DNA of 64,000 nucleotides from Hepsetus odoe (GCA_017165825.1 CM029378.1:15994970-16058969); one strand, 5' to 3'; positions 22,601 to 35,719 are shown, numbered from the stretch's first letter. Numbers and translations are program-made. Notes: generated from the letters alone by a model not told the origin.

Positions 22601-22851
22601 GAAATTGAAGGAGTGAAGTTAATATTCTTATATTCATTATTATATAGTTAATATTTTCTTTGAATTATAAGTATGTGTGAGGTGCCGGTGGCTTTGCACT
22701 GAAACAACAGGTAGAAAAACCTTTCAAAAGATACCCAGAGTGCATTTCAGAGGCAGTGTTACTTTTATTCCCGTAAAGAAGTTGAGTCAGTACATTCACC
22801 AGTCATTTTACACAAGTGCCTGGACTTTTACAGAGAACTACAGAGAATATA
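19700..22851. other. Unannotated AT-rich DNA
   Basis: No gene or transposon is recognised. A- and T-rich runs occur at about 19848-19912. The stretch 20400-20650 looks less eroded but shows no coding signal. Confidence 0.5.
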
Positions 22852-22853
22852 TA

Positions 22854-23015
22854 CAGTACTGTGCAAACGTTTTAGGCAGGTGTGGAAAAAATGCTGTAAT
22901 CAAAGAATGCTTTCAAAAATGGAAGTGTTCATCATTTATTTTCATCAATCAACAAAATGCAGTGAATGAACAAAAGAGAAATCTAAATCAAATCAATATT
23001 TGGTGTGATCACCCT
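22854..23015 (+). mobile_element. Tc1-like fold-back MITE, one arm only
   Basis: Starting after a TA, CAGTACTGTGCAAACG begins the same terminal inverted repeat as the complete copies at 23238 and 46999. Similarity ends abruptly near 23015 inside the arm. Confidence 0.85.
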
Positions 23016-23107
23016 TAGATTAATTAGAACTTTGAATGAAGGAGGTTTAATAGTTTTTAGCTTTGACCGTGTATTTTGTTCCGTATTTTTTTCAGTTTGT
23101 TACTAGA

Positions 23108-23156
<49 letters not shown>

Positions 23157-23237
23157 GCAACACTGTTACATTTCAAGCACTGACCACCTTTCTGTTTTGC
23201 TAGAACCATGTGATTTAACAGTACTCAGTGACAAGTA
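23016..23237. repeat. Repeat segment with internal (GT)n, shared with 47.55-47.79 kb
   Basis: About 220 bp, including a GT array at 23109-23155, matches the reverse complement of about 47555-47793. That match covers unique sequence on both sides of the GT/CA array, such as TTTCAAGCACTGACCACC and TTTTTAGCTTTGACCGTG. Confidence 0.85.
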
Positions 23238-23796
23238 CAGTACTGTGCAAAAGTTTTAGGCAGGTGTAAAAAAATGAAAAATGCTGTAATCAAAGAATGC
23301 TTTCCGAAATGGAAGTGTTAATCATTTATTTTCATCAATCAACAAAATGCAGTGAATGAACAAAAGAGAAATCTAAATCAAATCAATATTTGGTGTGACC
23401 ACCCTTTACCTTCAAAACAGCATCAATTCTTCTAGGAACACTTGCACACAGTTTTTGAAGGAACTTGGCTGGTAGGTTGTTCCAAACATGACTCTGTTTC
23501 AACCTCCGTGTGACATTGATGATCATCAGCACCTGTTTGGTAAAACTGGTTGATCATACACCGACTACAATCCTACAAAATCCCTGACTTTGTGCAAGTG
23601 TACCTAGAAGAACTGATGCTGGTTTGAAGGCAAAAGGTAGTAACACCAGATATTGATTTGATTTAGATTTTTCTTTTGTTCACTCACTTTGCATTTTGTA
23701 AATTGATTAAAATGAACAATCGTTATTTATATTTCTGAAAGCGTTCTTTGTTTACAGCATTTTTTCACACCTGCCTAAAACTTTAGCACAGTACTG
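23238..23796. mobile_element. Tc1-like fold-back MITE, complete copy
   Basis: About 559 bp, with long inverted arms that begin and end in CAGTACTGTGC-type termini and are flanked by TA on the left and CA (decayed TA) on the right. Each arm carries the end of a Tc1-family transposase reading frame (see the copy at 46999). It has no intact gene. Confidence 0.88.
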
Positions 23797-23798
23797 CA

Positions 23799-25037
23799 CT
23801 TCTGATAGTACTGCTCCACAGAATGAGATAAATATATTCTGTTTTTGATTCTGCACATGATTTTATGAGCGCAAAAAAGCAAACTATATTATTTCTTCTC
23901 AACATAGCTAGTGTTAAGATGAAATGTAGCTATTGCTTTCACTTTCAGATCTTGCTAAACTAATCAATGTGTCTCCATGTAAACGCTTGTATAAGCTTTT
24001 GGGTGCAGAACAGCGAGGTATTTCATTTCATATCAGCCAATAAGTTAAGATGACTAATAAGCCAGTCAGCAAGCAGGCTTACCTGAGGATACACTTTAGA
24101 GAGGTGCTGGTTTCAAATAGATAATAAATGAACTACAACTTGAACCATAAAACCTGTCTGTTCCAGTTTGGGTCAGCTTTTCTTTTTGGTTCCTTACAGG
24201 TAATCTCAGGACACCAGTAATGTTTCTCAGTAGCATAATTAGGCTCTTATGAGACTAAGTACAAAAACAAATGAAAGCCTTCCCCCAAAAACCACATTTA
24301 ATAAAAAACAGCATTAAAAAAGCATAATTCGCATTGCTTGTCATATGCAGTTAGTGCTGTAATGTAGGCTGATGGTTAAAGTATCTTTTTAACTTCCTTT
24401 AGGCCCTCATGAGTTTCGGAATCTAAAATTGTGCAAGGATAAAGGTCTAGTACAAATAATTAGGGTTTGGCTGCCATGGGCTGCAATTTGCAACAGACTT
24501 CAATGCAGCTGCCCCACCTCCTCTACCAGTAGTTACATCACTGAATTTCAGCTAGGCGAAACTGAGAGTTGCTAATAATGTCACTGGCCTTGCTGGCCTG
24601 TATGTGCTTCTGTGCCCGGTGAACATTTTTTTTCAATCACAGCATGGCTGAACACACCACAACTGCAACCAAGAGAGCAGTGTTGATGTGTCCAGTCAGC
24701 AAATTTGTAGCAAACTCCCAAGTATCACACCAGGGCATAAGCCCTGTTCAGAGCAGGAGAAGCTTTACATTTCCTTCTTCTTTCTATCTCCTTAGCCTTT
24801 AGATATTGGAAGAAGATGGAAAGCACAACCTAATCCACTTCCATAGATAGCTGAATATTTCACCTGGATTTGAGCTTCACACAGATCAAGTTAATCCATA
24901 CTGCAAGATGATGCAGTTGCAGTTTTTAGCCCAGCATTCACATAATCAGAAAATGCCATAATGCAGATCCATCCCTTCACCCCAGAGGGGGAGAAGCTGA
25001 GGAGCTCAGTTCACTTTGTTTTTATTGAGCTTTACAT
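23799..25037. other. Unannotated AT-rich DNA
   Basis: I see no supported feature here. Confidence 0.5.
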
Positions 25038-25278
25038 GGGGCAGCAGTGGCCTCGTGGTTAGGGACTAGGCTCCAGGATTAGAAGGTCCCATAGCAGTAG
25101 GTTGCCCTCACATACCCTTGAGCAAGGTACCGTCCCCACCACTAATCCCAAGGCACTGTATATGGCTGCCCCCTGCTGCACGGTGTGTAGAAAATACCAC
25201 GGTGGGTAAAAAGCAGAGATTGCATTTTGTTGTTTCACTGTGCGCTGTGCTGTGTTTCACAGTGACAGATTTCACTTC
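25038..25278 (+). mobile_element. tRNA-derived SINE, full-length, tail type 1
   Basis: The head is GGGGCAGCAGTGGCCTCGTG (A-box region) followed by a worn B box. The core is CCCTTGAGCAAGGTACCG, and the body is GCTGCCCCCTGCTGCACGG. The end is a TTTCACAGTGACAG block and TTTCACTTCA. This is the commonest repeat family in the window. Confidence 0.85.
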
Positions 25279-27127
25279 ATTAGCACTAGTTGTTTTTGTC
25301 TACAGTAATAGGGCATCTTATGCTATGTATACACAATCTTATGCAATTGGCATATTAGCTGTGCGCGCTGATTGCTCAGTGTTTCTGATACAAGTTGGTG
25401 AGCAATATATTTTCATCTTTAATGTGTTATAAAGTATGGGCCCAGATCTGGTGTATAGATGATCCTGTTTTAACTCCAGAATTTCTTCAAAGCAATGAGA
25501 GCAAACCGTATTGTATAGAATTTAGTGTAAATTTAGTGTAAATTTCATATAATACCATCTTGCACTGTCTCATTGTATTGTGTTTAGTTTTATTGGTTGT
25601 GACTAGATCCTGAGCAACCATCAAGCACTTCTTTTTAAGGATGTCCTTTTATAATGTTGAAGGCTGTGAAAAACTGAGAAATATTGATATATTAACATAA
25701 GGGACATGTTCAGCCACTGCTTTTTCTCAGAAAATGTACCAAATGTTTTGTAAGTAATTAAATTATGAATGTTCTGAAATGCTACAACCTTACACACCAG
25801 TGAGAGAAGCTAGTGTTTGCAATATCTGGTGTTTTCGATGGGTCTTTTTGGTGTGCAGATGCTCTTATTTTCTCTGAGTCTCATGAGTTTCATGATACCC
25901 AGGGAGCCCTGAATTGATGTGCTGAGCTCAGAAAGGCGCAGGAGAAAATGGGAAAAGAAAGACATAAAATGAAGCAAGCCTACCTGCTGTGCAACCCCAT
26001 TTTACCACCACCAAGGCTGCATTTTTACAGCATCTCATTATGTAACACCATATCACTGCCACTGAACTGTCTTTAATATCAGTGATTAAAGGGAAGTATA
26101 TGTTTATTTGCTTCCTGTAACATCTGTTATGTAACTGTTTATGAGTTAGTTTTTGTGGGGAAATAAAAAGTTTGCTACTGCTGATCATTGAATCTGCTTT
26201 ACCAGGATTATACAGCACATCTGTGCTGACTGACAATGCTTATTTCAGTCTTTTGTAACTTGGCAGCTAATACACAAAAGTAAATTGAGGTTATTTTTAT
26301 TTGACTGAAATTGGTCTTCCTTACTATACTGCATTTATATGCTATAATTCTAAAACATGTTGCACCCTATTAACCCCTTAAGCTTCTTTGCATGCCCACA
26401 TCTGACTATATCCAGTTAGACATCTTTTTAATCTTCACATTCTCACATATCTATAATATGAATACATTTCCGCATGCTAGGCAAGGCAAAAATAAAGAGT
26501 GAAATGGATGAAGAGAATGAGCTGCAGTACTTCAGTACTGTTCATCATGTTCCTCGCCTGACTTAAGACATGTCCAGAAACAGACAGAGCTTCTTGGCAT
26601 TCTCAACAACTTGTTCTTTTTTAAGAGGTAAGAATAGGTTCTATCAGGAATTTTGCCACATTATGACTTTGAACTTGACAGTTTTCAAATTCATTAATAT
26701 AAAAATCATGCTGGGGAGAAGTAATTAACCTCTCCATGCTCCACCCACAAATGTGTTCTTAAAAAAAAGTTCAACCAAAAGAAAGAATAAAGCCCAATTT
26801 CATGTCCTGTCCTGAATTTTCTTTCCAAGATCTCACAGGCAGTAACTTTGCAATAGTATGGGGATATTTTAAATGAAAAATGTCTAAATATAAATGAAAA
26901 AAGTCACTATTTTACTGCATTTCTTTGTACATTAATAAATGTGAACTAGCCCTCCTACAGTCTTTGAATATCATAGTGAGTTAGCAAAATGTTTATCATT
27001 GATTAGATTCACTTACAGAGTATATATGCAGAGTATATGCAGGTTATAGGCAAGTAAGCCTCTGCAAATTGCTTTTCAAGATTTACTCTGACATGCTTTA
27101 TCAACCATAAATGTGTGAAAATGAAAT
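25279..27127. other. Unannotated AT-rich DNA
   Basis: No gene or repeat is recognised. The 102-codon minus-strand open frame at 25928-26236 has no domain or exon features. Confidence 0.5.
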
Positions 27128-27313
27128 AGTGAAAAGTGAAAGTGACTATATTTGTCACTGTGAAACACGGCACATCACACAGTAAACCACAATGAAATTC
27201 AACCCGTTTTTCACCCATACACACCATACAGCAGGGGGCAGCTATTTAAAGTGCCCACAGAGCAGTGATGGGATCCTGGGGTCAACTCCCTAACCACTAG
27301 GCCACCGCTGCCA
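27128..27313 (-). mobile_element. tRNA-derived SINE, tail type 1, internally deleted
   Basis: Read on the minus strand, the tRNA-like head (GGCAGCGGTGGCCTAGTGG at the right end) is followed by the body and the type 1 tail. The core with the CCTTGAGCAAGG block is missing. Confidence 0.82.
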
Positions 27314-29697
27314 CATAAAACACTGGAACCAGGAACCAAGGGAAGTAAGGTGCGGACAGGTATGGTAAGACTCCACACCAGCAGAATTCCATTCAACTTT
27401 CTGAATATGTAAATAATACATTATATGATTAGAGGAATATAATGTTGTAAAGTGAATCATCATGTTCAGTGTCCAGTGTTGTAGCTAAACTAGGCTGCAC
27501 AATATTATCACCATGAAACATTAGCTGCAGATGGTATAGGCCCTGAAGGTCCATCAAAATCCATAACATCAGTAAAATATACACAACACAATATAGTTCC
27601 CTCCTGACTGATTTGATATAATTGAAAAGGGACGCCTACAGGGTTAAAGCTCAATTATTGTTGACTTGATTATATGGCAAGATATTCAATACATCCTGTT
27701 GGAGCTTTACATCTACTCAACAAAACGGAGTCTTTTGAAGAGCAACACCTTCCAGTCACCCCTTGAATGAACCTGTTCTGATGACCTTTGGCCCCTCAAA
27801 TTTTGTGCAAGGCACTCGAGAGCTTGGTTGTGGAGGTAGGGGGATGTCAAGGAGACCAAGATTGTGGAACAATTGAACATGACAGCTCATTCATCACTGC
27901 TGAGGTATCCGTTCCAGTGAATGGCTCACATTTTCCTTCCTGCAATATGCCATGCAGTGTTAATTACACAGAGAGAGTGGTAAACAACTCAGATAATTTC
28001 CTCCCATCAGTTTTCTGCACACTTTTACATTTTTGCTATTCTGAGATGGAGGGATCTGACAGATGAACTCCGGGACAGGTCCTCATTACTTTGAATATTT
28101 GCTATCTTGCATTTTAATTGCCATTTTTTCCAGTTTATTAACGGCTTATGACTTCAGCATAACAGCCATGTTATTTATAGTTTACACCCTGCATGCACAG
28201 CCGCAGCCCTGCAGGGCCAGTGTGTAGCACACTTTGATGACTTCCCTGCTCATACACACCTGATTCGACTCAACTGTTAATTGCCAGGATTATGGGGTGT
28301 ATTTATGTAGGGAACTACAAAGCTGTAGTGGAAGATGGGGCTCCTTGACAGGAGTTCTGCATCCTCGGTTTATGCAGTACTGTTTCAGATGCTCTTGTGG
28401 TGATGAAGTGTAATATTAATGGAGTAAACTGTGGAGATGAATCAGACGCTTTGAACCAATCTTTGGCACCAACCATAGTGTCCTTGTGTGTATACCAGCA
28501 GTGCATCAGTCATCTCCCGCAAGCCTCTGATGAAGTACACATCCTGCTTCACTCTTGCCTCCAATGGCGAATATAAAACTTTATGGAGCTCAGAAATAAA
28601 TAACAATACTAAAATCTGTCACTTATTGCTTCAATCAATTAAGGCCTATAGCAGGTTATGATGTTGCTGGCTGTTTTAAAGGAAGATAAGATTTAAATCT
28701 TGCAATGCCACAATAACAGTAAAAAACATGGGGTCAGGTCCAGAATGTTTAAGATAGTGAGGGTTGACCGCTAAAACTCTGGAAGTTAATAGCAATTAAC
28801 TTTAATCAGTGAACAGTGAACATATGTATGCTACTTTCATGATGCACTTACTGTTTAAAGAACATTTCAGCCAAGAACTAATGTCTTGCAGCATTGCACC
28901 ACTCACTCTTATAAGTTTGGGAGAATTCACAATTGTTGCTGTGTATTTAATCCATCATTGTGTTCTCTTTACCCAGCAAGCATTTTACAAATGCATCCCA
29001 CAACCCTCAGGAATCTATACAGTGCTTAACAAATCCTGACTGCTAGTTAAAGGATTCATACAGCTGAAGAAAAAGCCAGTTGGCGAACAAGGTATTCTCA
29101 GAATTTACTTTACTTCTCCAGTGACATTTTTAAAGGAATGTTTGCTTTAAAGACTAAACTAGCACTGTAGGTGCAACAGATTTACTTCAAAGTCTGCTAC
29201 ATGGTGGGATAATTTAGAAGGTGCTGCAGAAGTCAATAGCAAAACAAGACCTTCATAGCAGTGAACCAGAGAAACACAGCTTTACCCAATGACCGTCTCA
29301 GGAGGAGATCAAAGAGGCGGCCAGAAGCTACCTGTTGGTTCTGTCATCATGCAGATGGTGTACAATACAAGGTTACAGTTGGACATGACATATTAGGAAG
29401 ACCCTGAGACCTCTCTCCCAAGATGTGTAAGGAAAGACTGGCATAGTCATCAGTTCCAATATAAATCTAATATACATGAAATATTTCTGACCATCCAAAC
29501 CCAAGTTCCAACACACTTGGGTTTAAATGAGAATTTTTCAATCTGTTACGTATTTGGACAAGCATTAAAAAAATCCTAATGAGAAAAGATGTTGAGACAA
29601 AATGTCAAAATGTAGTTTACAACAAAAAAATAGTATTTAGTATGTGTTTAAAAAAAAGAAGGTCACACATGCAAATTTATAACTACAGTTTTAAGTC
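27314..29697. other. Unannotated DNA with one possible MITE relic
   Basis: No gene is supported. The open frame at 27788-28066 (92 codons) has no recognisable domain. At about 28204-28300 the words TCATACACACCTGATTCGAC and TTAATTGCCAGG resemble the interior of fish palindromic MITEs, as at 16964, but are too worn to be certain. Confidence 0.4.
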
Positions 29698-29836
29698 TGC
29701 CCTGCGATGGAATGGCGACCTGTCCAAGGTGTATCCTTCATCTTCAATGCCCTGTGAGAGCTGGGATAGGCTCCATCACCCCCCGTGACCCTAATCTGGA
29801 CAAGCTGCTATGAAAATGAGTGAGAGTGAGTGAGAG
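29698..29836 (+). mobile_element. SINE/LINE 3'-end fragment (RTE-X-type tail)
   Basis: CCCTGCGATGGAATGGCGAC, CTGTCCAAGGTGTATCC, GAGCTGGGATAGGCTCC and ACCCCCCGTGACCCTAA match, in order, the tail half of the SINEs at 44996 and 53465. It ends in a GAGTGAGTGAG-type run. No head is present. Confidence 0.75.
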
Positions 29837-30183
29837 TACTAAGTCTATAACATTGGCGGAAGGCAGGTTTAAAAAGTGTGATGGTGCAAGATAAATCAAG
29901 CACATTTTAGCACAAAAGAGAAAAACACTCCTTTATGTACTGCTGCTGCTTTTAATGCACTCCTGTGTTATCAATGTGGCATTTTCTACTTGTGCTTGCA
30001 GTAAGCACCATCTCCAAAGTGCAGTTATCATTTGTCACATGAACAAAAGTGAGTCACCAAACTCTGCAGGCTTATTTTTTTGCTGTTTGCTGCCGCAAAC
30101 ATGTATAAAATGCTTCCATTTGTCTTCACAGCCTATTTCATGGTTCATCACCCCCTTTTAATTATTTTGCCGAAAGATGGGAT

Positions 30184-30405
30184 GGGATTAACAGAGCATT
30201 TGTGAGGTCAGGTGTTGATGCTAGATTAGAAAGCAATCAATATTTCAATTCCCAAAGATGTTCTGTTGGGCTGAGGTCAGGGCTCTGTGGAGGCCACTAG
30301 AGTTTTCTACATCCGCAAACATCAAATGTTTTTATTGACCTCACCTTGTACACAAATGAACGATCCAATCATGCTGGAACAGGTAAGAGCCTTCCTCAAA
30401 CCATT
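30184..30405 (-). pseudogene. Tc1-like transposase remnant
   Basis: On the minus strand, a frame-shifted translation gives LFQHD (second catalytic Asp region), then RSIKTF, then WPPQSPDLSPTEHLWEL, which holds the third catalytic position (Glu) of the DDE domain. At least two stops and a frameshift are present. Neither terminal repeat is visible. This is a dead internal fragment of a Tc1/mariner-superfamily DNA transposon. Confidence 0.85.
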
Positions 30406-31485
30406 AAGACTAAGAATTGATTTAAAATAAAAAAAAGTAGTAAAAAAAATTATTTGAATAAAACTAATCTAAATTTGAATAGAACAATGATTTATTGTGG
30501 AAAATGTAGGCTCATTAACACAGTTTAGTGGAAATCATTGGTTAAAATGCAAAAAACACTGCAGTGTAATCTGTGGTACATTGCCTATGGTACATCACAT
30601 GAACAACATGAACAAATGCTTCCCCCATGAAGCCATATTGCTGTGATCTGGTAAACAGTGACAGGGGCTGTGATCTCTGCAATGTGTGTATGTGTGTGTT
30701 GCTCCACTGTGGCTTTCCCTGTTCATTAGTGGTGTTTTGCCCTGTTTGGCTGGTGTCTAATGTGCTCATGATACACTCACTCTTTTATGTGTCCATCCTC
30801 CTACTAGGGCTCCAGCACCCGCCCCATTAAAACATTGACCCGACGCACGGGCAATTAAATCCCATCAGCCAGCAAACAAACAGGACCTTGTGGTGGAACT
30901 AAACTGTGCAGAGCAGATGTTAGACCAATCATTAAAATCCAGACATTAGCTGTAATAAAATAAGATGTGCAGATATATAAAGACTCAAAACACACTGAAC
31001 ATCTAATTTTGCTTCCAGTTTCAGTAGACTACGCTTTGTGATTTTTTTGTGAAATAAATAAGTTCACTTCACCCAAAGAGAGCCATCATTCCCTGTTCAT
31101 TCAGTACTCATGCATGTTTTCATTGTCATTTCAAAACATTGAAACTAGTCTTAAAGATTAATGCATTTTCTATAGATGTAATATAGAAAAGAGTAGCTCA
31201 GTGCTCATTCATTGAAGCACACTCACTGTTTTAAACCATGCAAGGCAAAATGTTTTCGTTTGCATATGTTTGTTTTAAGCTAAAACAAAATGAGTATTTA
31301 ATGAGAACTGATTATGAATACATTAAAATTTATAAAGGTTTATTCTAATAAACATCACTCGCCCAAAATGCTCATTTAATAATTTTTACCCCAGAAAGTG
31401 TAACGATAGAAGACAGATGTACTGTAGCAATATTTTTTTTTATGTCTATAGGCTAATATTAGCTGTATTATTAGCGAAATATTAG
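30406..31485. other. Unannotated AT-rich DNA
   Basis: No gene is seen. The stretch 30800-30910 (CGCCCCATTAAAACATTG and following) looks less eroded and could be conserved noncoding sequence. Confidence 0.4.
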
Positions 31486-31677
31486 CGAAATTCAACCTCT
31501 GCGTTTCCTCCATACGCACACATGCAACATGGGGCAGCTATTGAAAGCACCTGGGAAGCAGTGACGGGGACTGTACCTTGCTCAAGGGTACTTCAGGGCA
31601 ACCTACTGTTGAGGGAATCAAACCCACAATCTTCCGATCCGAGGCAACTCCTTAACCACTAGGCCACCGCTGCCCGC
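31486..31677 (-). mobile_element. tRNA-derived SINE, tail type 1, 3'-truncated
   Basis: On the minus strand, the head GCGGGCAGCGGTGGCCTAG and B-box-like GGGTTTGATTCCC lead into the core CCTTGAGCAAGGTACAG and the first part of the body. The final tail is missing. Confidence 0.85.
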
Positions 31678-31719
31678 TGGAAAATACTAAGTGTCTAGCT
31701 TGATAAAACAAAAATAAAA

Positions 31720-31903
31720 TTACATTTATGGCATTTTGCAGAAGCTCTAATCCAACTTCTATTTCCTAATTACATGGACAGTCTCCCCGGAGCACCTTAG
31801 GGTTGAGGGTTATCCTCAGAAACCCCGTGGTGCTAATGCTGGCAGTAGGATTTGAATCTTTGACCTCTTGGTCCATAGGTGATGATCCTACCCCTAAACC
31901 ACC
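31720..31903 (-). mobile_element. tRNA-derived SINE with L2-type 3' tail
   Basis: On the minus strand, an A-box-like GGTTTAGGGGTAGG and a B-box-like GATTCAAATCC are followed at the left end by TTCTGCAAAATGCCATAAAT. That is the same 3' end as the L2 LINE at 8841. A CCA run (31899-31923) abuts the head. Confidence 0.7.
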
Positions 31904-31995
31904 ACCACCACCACCACCACCCAACCCAAAATCAAAGAATTCATTGACTTATACACAGTCCCACATAAAAAAGAGAAACAAATTGAGACAAATCT

Positions 31996-32240
31996 GGGAC
32001 CTAATGGTTAGGGATTAGGCCTCAGAATTGGAAGGTGGTGGGTCTGAATCCTAGATTCAGTTGCTCGAGGCCTTCCTGGTTGACCCTTGAGCAAGGTACC
32101 GTCCCCTTCACTGCTCCCTGGGTGCTTTAAATAGCTGCCCCCTGCTGCATGGTGTGTATGGCTGACAAGCAGAGGAAGCATTCTGTCGTGTTTCACTGTG
32201 ATGTGCTGTGTTTCACAATGACAGATAGTCACTTTCACTT
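31996..32240 (+). mobile_element. tRNA-derived SINE, tail type 1
   Basis: The partly worn head CTAATGGTTAGGG is followed by a GGGTCTGAATCC B-box region, CCCTTGAGCAAGGTACCG and GCTGCCCCCTGCTGCATGG. It ends in a type 1 tail closing with CACTTTCACTT. Confidence 0.85.
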
Positions 32241-32893
32241 AAATGATGCAGAATTATCTTTCTTGATCAAGTACTGCATAACCTTACACTGAGTTTAGTT
32301 GGTTTGTACATTTGTCTATTTTGTGTAAAATGTAGTGATGCATAAACTTCAGAAATAATGGCTTCTTCATTGGCTTATACTGTTTATAATAGAACTGTCC
32401 TTTTCAAACACGCTTTCTTTCTCACCAGTGCTAGGTCTATCAAAGACTTGCATATGCTAAATAATTAAATGAATAATTCATCAAAACATCTGGAGTCATT
32501 TCCGGAGTCATCAATCGCAGCTTCAGCATGACATACATATTGTTCTCCTTCCTTTCGTCATCTTTCTGCATTGCTCATCTTTACAAGAAACATTGATATG
32601 TAGGTTGACAAAATGATCTTGATTGACAGGGGTCAATGACAATACTATGTACTATGACAATATTTTATCAAATCAATATACAATTTTCTTAGCATGTGTT
32701 ATAGATATTGTCATTACTGTCATTACACTACAAAGACTTAAATTATATGTTTCATTACTAGGGGACTATAATTAATACTTTTTTGTTCAGTGCCATGTGT
32801 GAAACAAGACCAGAGAAACAGAATGGCTCCAATGGTTACTTTTGCCTGTTCATATCAAAATGTAAAAAACTTCAGTTATTTAATGTTTGTCAT
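32241..32893. other. Unannotated AT-rich DNA
   Basis: I see nothing supported in this stretch. Confidence 0.5.
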
Positions 32894-32910
32894 AAGAAGT
32901 TAATTACATT

Positions 32911-33907
32911 TTTTCTTCTTCTTTTGCTTTCGGCTGCTCCCATTTAGGGGTCGCCACATCGGATCATCTGTCTCCATTTCTTCCTGTATTCTGCATCTTC
33001 CTGCTTCAAACCGACCACCTGCATGTCCTCTCACACCATGTCCATAAATCTCCTCTTTGGTCTTCCTCTTCTCCTCTTCCCTGGCAGCTCCATCTTCAAC
33101 ATCCTCCTCTAGCTGGTACCCATCTGTCAAAAATCACTCCAGCCACTCTTCTCCACCCATTCCAACTCTCTTCTTCCCCTCTCTTCCACACTCACCATTA
33201 CTCTGAACTGCTGATTGTAATTTAAACTCTTCCACCTTTGTCACCTCGACTCCCTGCATCCTAACCACTCCACTTTCCTCCCTTTCATTCACACTCGTGT
33301 ATTCTGTCTTTGACTTACTCACTTACATTCCTCTCCTCTCTAGAGCATCTCCACCTCTCCAGATTCTCCTCAAGCTGCTCCCTACTCTCACTGCAGATCA
33401 CAATATCATCAGCAAACATCATCATCCACGGAGACTCCTGTCTAACCTCATCCATCAGCCTGTCCATTACTATTGCAAAGAAGAATGGCTCAACACTGAT
33501 CCTTGATGCAATCCAACCTCTACCTTAAATGCAAACATCACACCCACTGCAGATCTCACCACTGTTACACTGCCATCATACATATCCTGAACTATTCTGT
33601 AATACCTCACGTCCTCATACAAAACCACAACTCCTCTCTAGGCACCCTGTCATATGTTTTCTCCAAATCCACAAAGGCACAATGTAACGCCTTCTGACCT
33701 TCTCTGTACTTCTCCATCAACACCCTCAGAGCAAACATTGCATCTGTAGGGCTCTTTCTTGGCATGAAACCATACTGCTGTTCACTAATCATCACCTCCT
33801 TTCTTAACCTTGCTTGCATGACTCTTTCCCATAACTTCATGCTGTGGCTGATCAACTTTATCCATTTATAGTTACTGCAGCTCTGTGCATCACCCTTATT
33901 CTTGAAA
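32911..33907 (-). mobile_element. RTE-like LINE, 5'-truncated, with 17-bp target-site duplication
   Basis: The element is flanked by identical copies of AAGAAGTTAATTACATT at 32894-32910 and 33908-33924, which fixes both ends. Read on the minus strand, it starts inside the RT domain and ends in a short GAA-rich tail (complement of 32911-32925). The perfect duplication argues for insertion as an already truncated copy. Confidence 0.93.
32950..33890 (-). pseudogene. RTE-like reverse transcriptase remnant
   Basis: From the right, the blocks are EQQYGFMPRKSPTDAMFALR, FVDLEKTYDRVP (RT motif A), VEVGLHQGS, and FADD (catalytic, 33416-33405) within MMFADDIVICSESREQ. These are followed by MQGVEVTKVEEFK. 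The tail end of the protein (RGHAGG-type region) is in another frame. Most of the segment between the thumb region and the C-terminus is deleted near 33120-33140. Several frameshifts and stops are present, and the endonuclease is absent. Confidence 0.85.
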
Positions 33908-33924
33908 AAGAAGTTAATTACATT

Positions 33925-35599
33925 ATTGATGCATATTTAAATAATTGCGAATAATGAATTTGCTGTACATTTTAAAGCCCTGTGACTCTATTAAAAGTAT
34001 TGCAGAAATAAAAGAGTTGCAGAAATAGGTCCAGGAATTGAACATGGCATGAGATGATAAGGGACAGGATGATATAAAAGCAATTATATAAAATATGAAA
34101 GGATTTAATCACACTTCATACTTTGACTAGCATGGCCTCGATTCACCATTGATCAGTGGCTGCTGTCACCATGTTTCTATATAAAGTGCAAAGTGGTCAT
34201 GCTGGTTGTCCACTGTGGCTAATAGCAGGTCACACTGCTAATGAATGCCCAGCTCAAGGGAAAGCCTTAAAGGGCCATGGAACTGCTTCTTGTTAGCTCT
34301 ATTATCTTGTGATTAATTTTATTTATAAAAAAAAACCTCATAAACAAACATTGCTTTCTCAAAACAAATTACGTAATTTTCTCAGGAACTCTCAATATGA
34401 GGTAATTTGCTATATGGTAAAAGCAAAACTAATTGATTCCTTGATAAATCTTGAGATAAATTATTAAACTAGCATCTGAATAGATTAGAAATCTGCATTT
34501 ATGTGAATTCATTATTTTTGTAATCTGTGCCATGTGTGTACTGCTGCTTTTATCTCTTGAGCACAATGTTGCCAAGTACAGACTCTTTAAAGCAAGTCAA
34601 TTCCCTCTTCACACTGTATGTCATCCCTGCAGTATTGATTCAGGACAGTCAGACTAAATGAATCATCTATTTTGGAGAAAATGTGTCTTTGTGGGCCAGC
34701 GGTTTCTTTTTGTTTAGCCTCTGTTTCAGTAACTCATTTATATTACAGTAGGCTTAATGGTAAGGGGCTCAACTGCTAATGCTGGTGCAGCATTAAGAAC
34801 CTGAGCAACTGTGAACTTTGCACTTGCTTTAAGAGCATGAAAAGCTGCAAGATTAATATTCATAGCAGAAAATCACAGCAATAGTGAAAAAGCACAAGGT
34901 TCTGGTCAAGCAATCCAAGGTTAAACGTGATCATTTGTCACAAATATTAGGAAAATATTTCTATTTTCCATGATCTCAAATTATATTTTATTTCAAAATA
35001 GTTTCATTTGATCAAAATTGATAGAATGAGGTCTTTAAAGAAACAAATTAAGCAAGAGTTCAGTAGCATAATTGCACTCTGGCTGACATGTTAATACATA
35101 ATACATAATGCATTGTACATTACCATGTCCACAAATTAAGAGGCATTTGTAAAAAGATGAATTCATTCATCATGATACAGATGCAGCAGATTATGTTTAG
35201 ACTGAAAAACGGTTTAGCTCTTTATAAAAGAGTCTACAAATAGGCTTGTACTTAGCCTAGCAAGTGCTTTCTGGAAGACTATGGGGGAGACAATTTGTGT
35301 TGTATGTGCATGGCTGTCTTTTATGCAGAGCTCCAGGTTCCCAGGGATGATCATCTCAAAGCTCCAAGTAGCATAAAGGCCTTTTCTGTACTGATAATCA
35401 GATGTAAGAATATGCAGGGATTTGTGATGCACAGAAAGTAAATTACCCTAAACTGTATTTCATGGAACAAAATTAAAACATAAAGAAATAGTAGTTTTTT
35501 TGCTCCTGGCAATACAACATTTTCTAGATGTAGCGACAGAACCTTCTGCTAAAAAATCATAGCTGGTTTGTTCAAATGATTGGCAGCTACAGCACTAGT
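33925..35599. other. Unannotated AT-rich DNA
   Basis: No supported feature. Confidence 0.5.
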
Positions 35600-35604
35600 A
35601 CACA

Positions 35605-35648
<44 letters not shown>

Positions 35649-35657
35649 CACACACAC

Positions 35658-35718
<61 letters not shown>
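35600..35718. repeat. (CA)n array with CTA interruptions
   Basis: About 119 bp of CA with a few TACACA/CCTACA interruptions. Confidence 0.97.

Positions 35719-35719
<1 letters not shown>

Noticed and set aside
27788..28066. 92-codon plus-strand open frame with several cysteines
   Set aside because: No recognisable family and no splice-site pattern.
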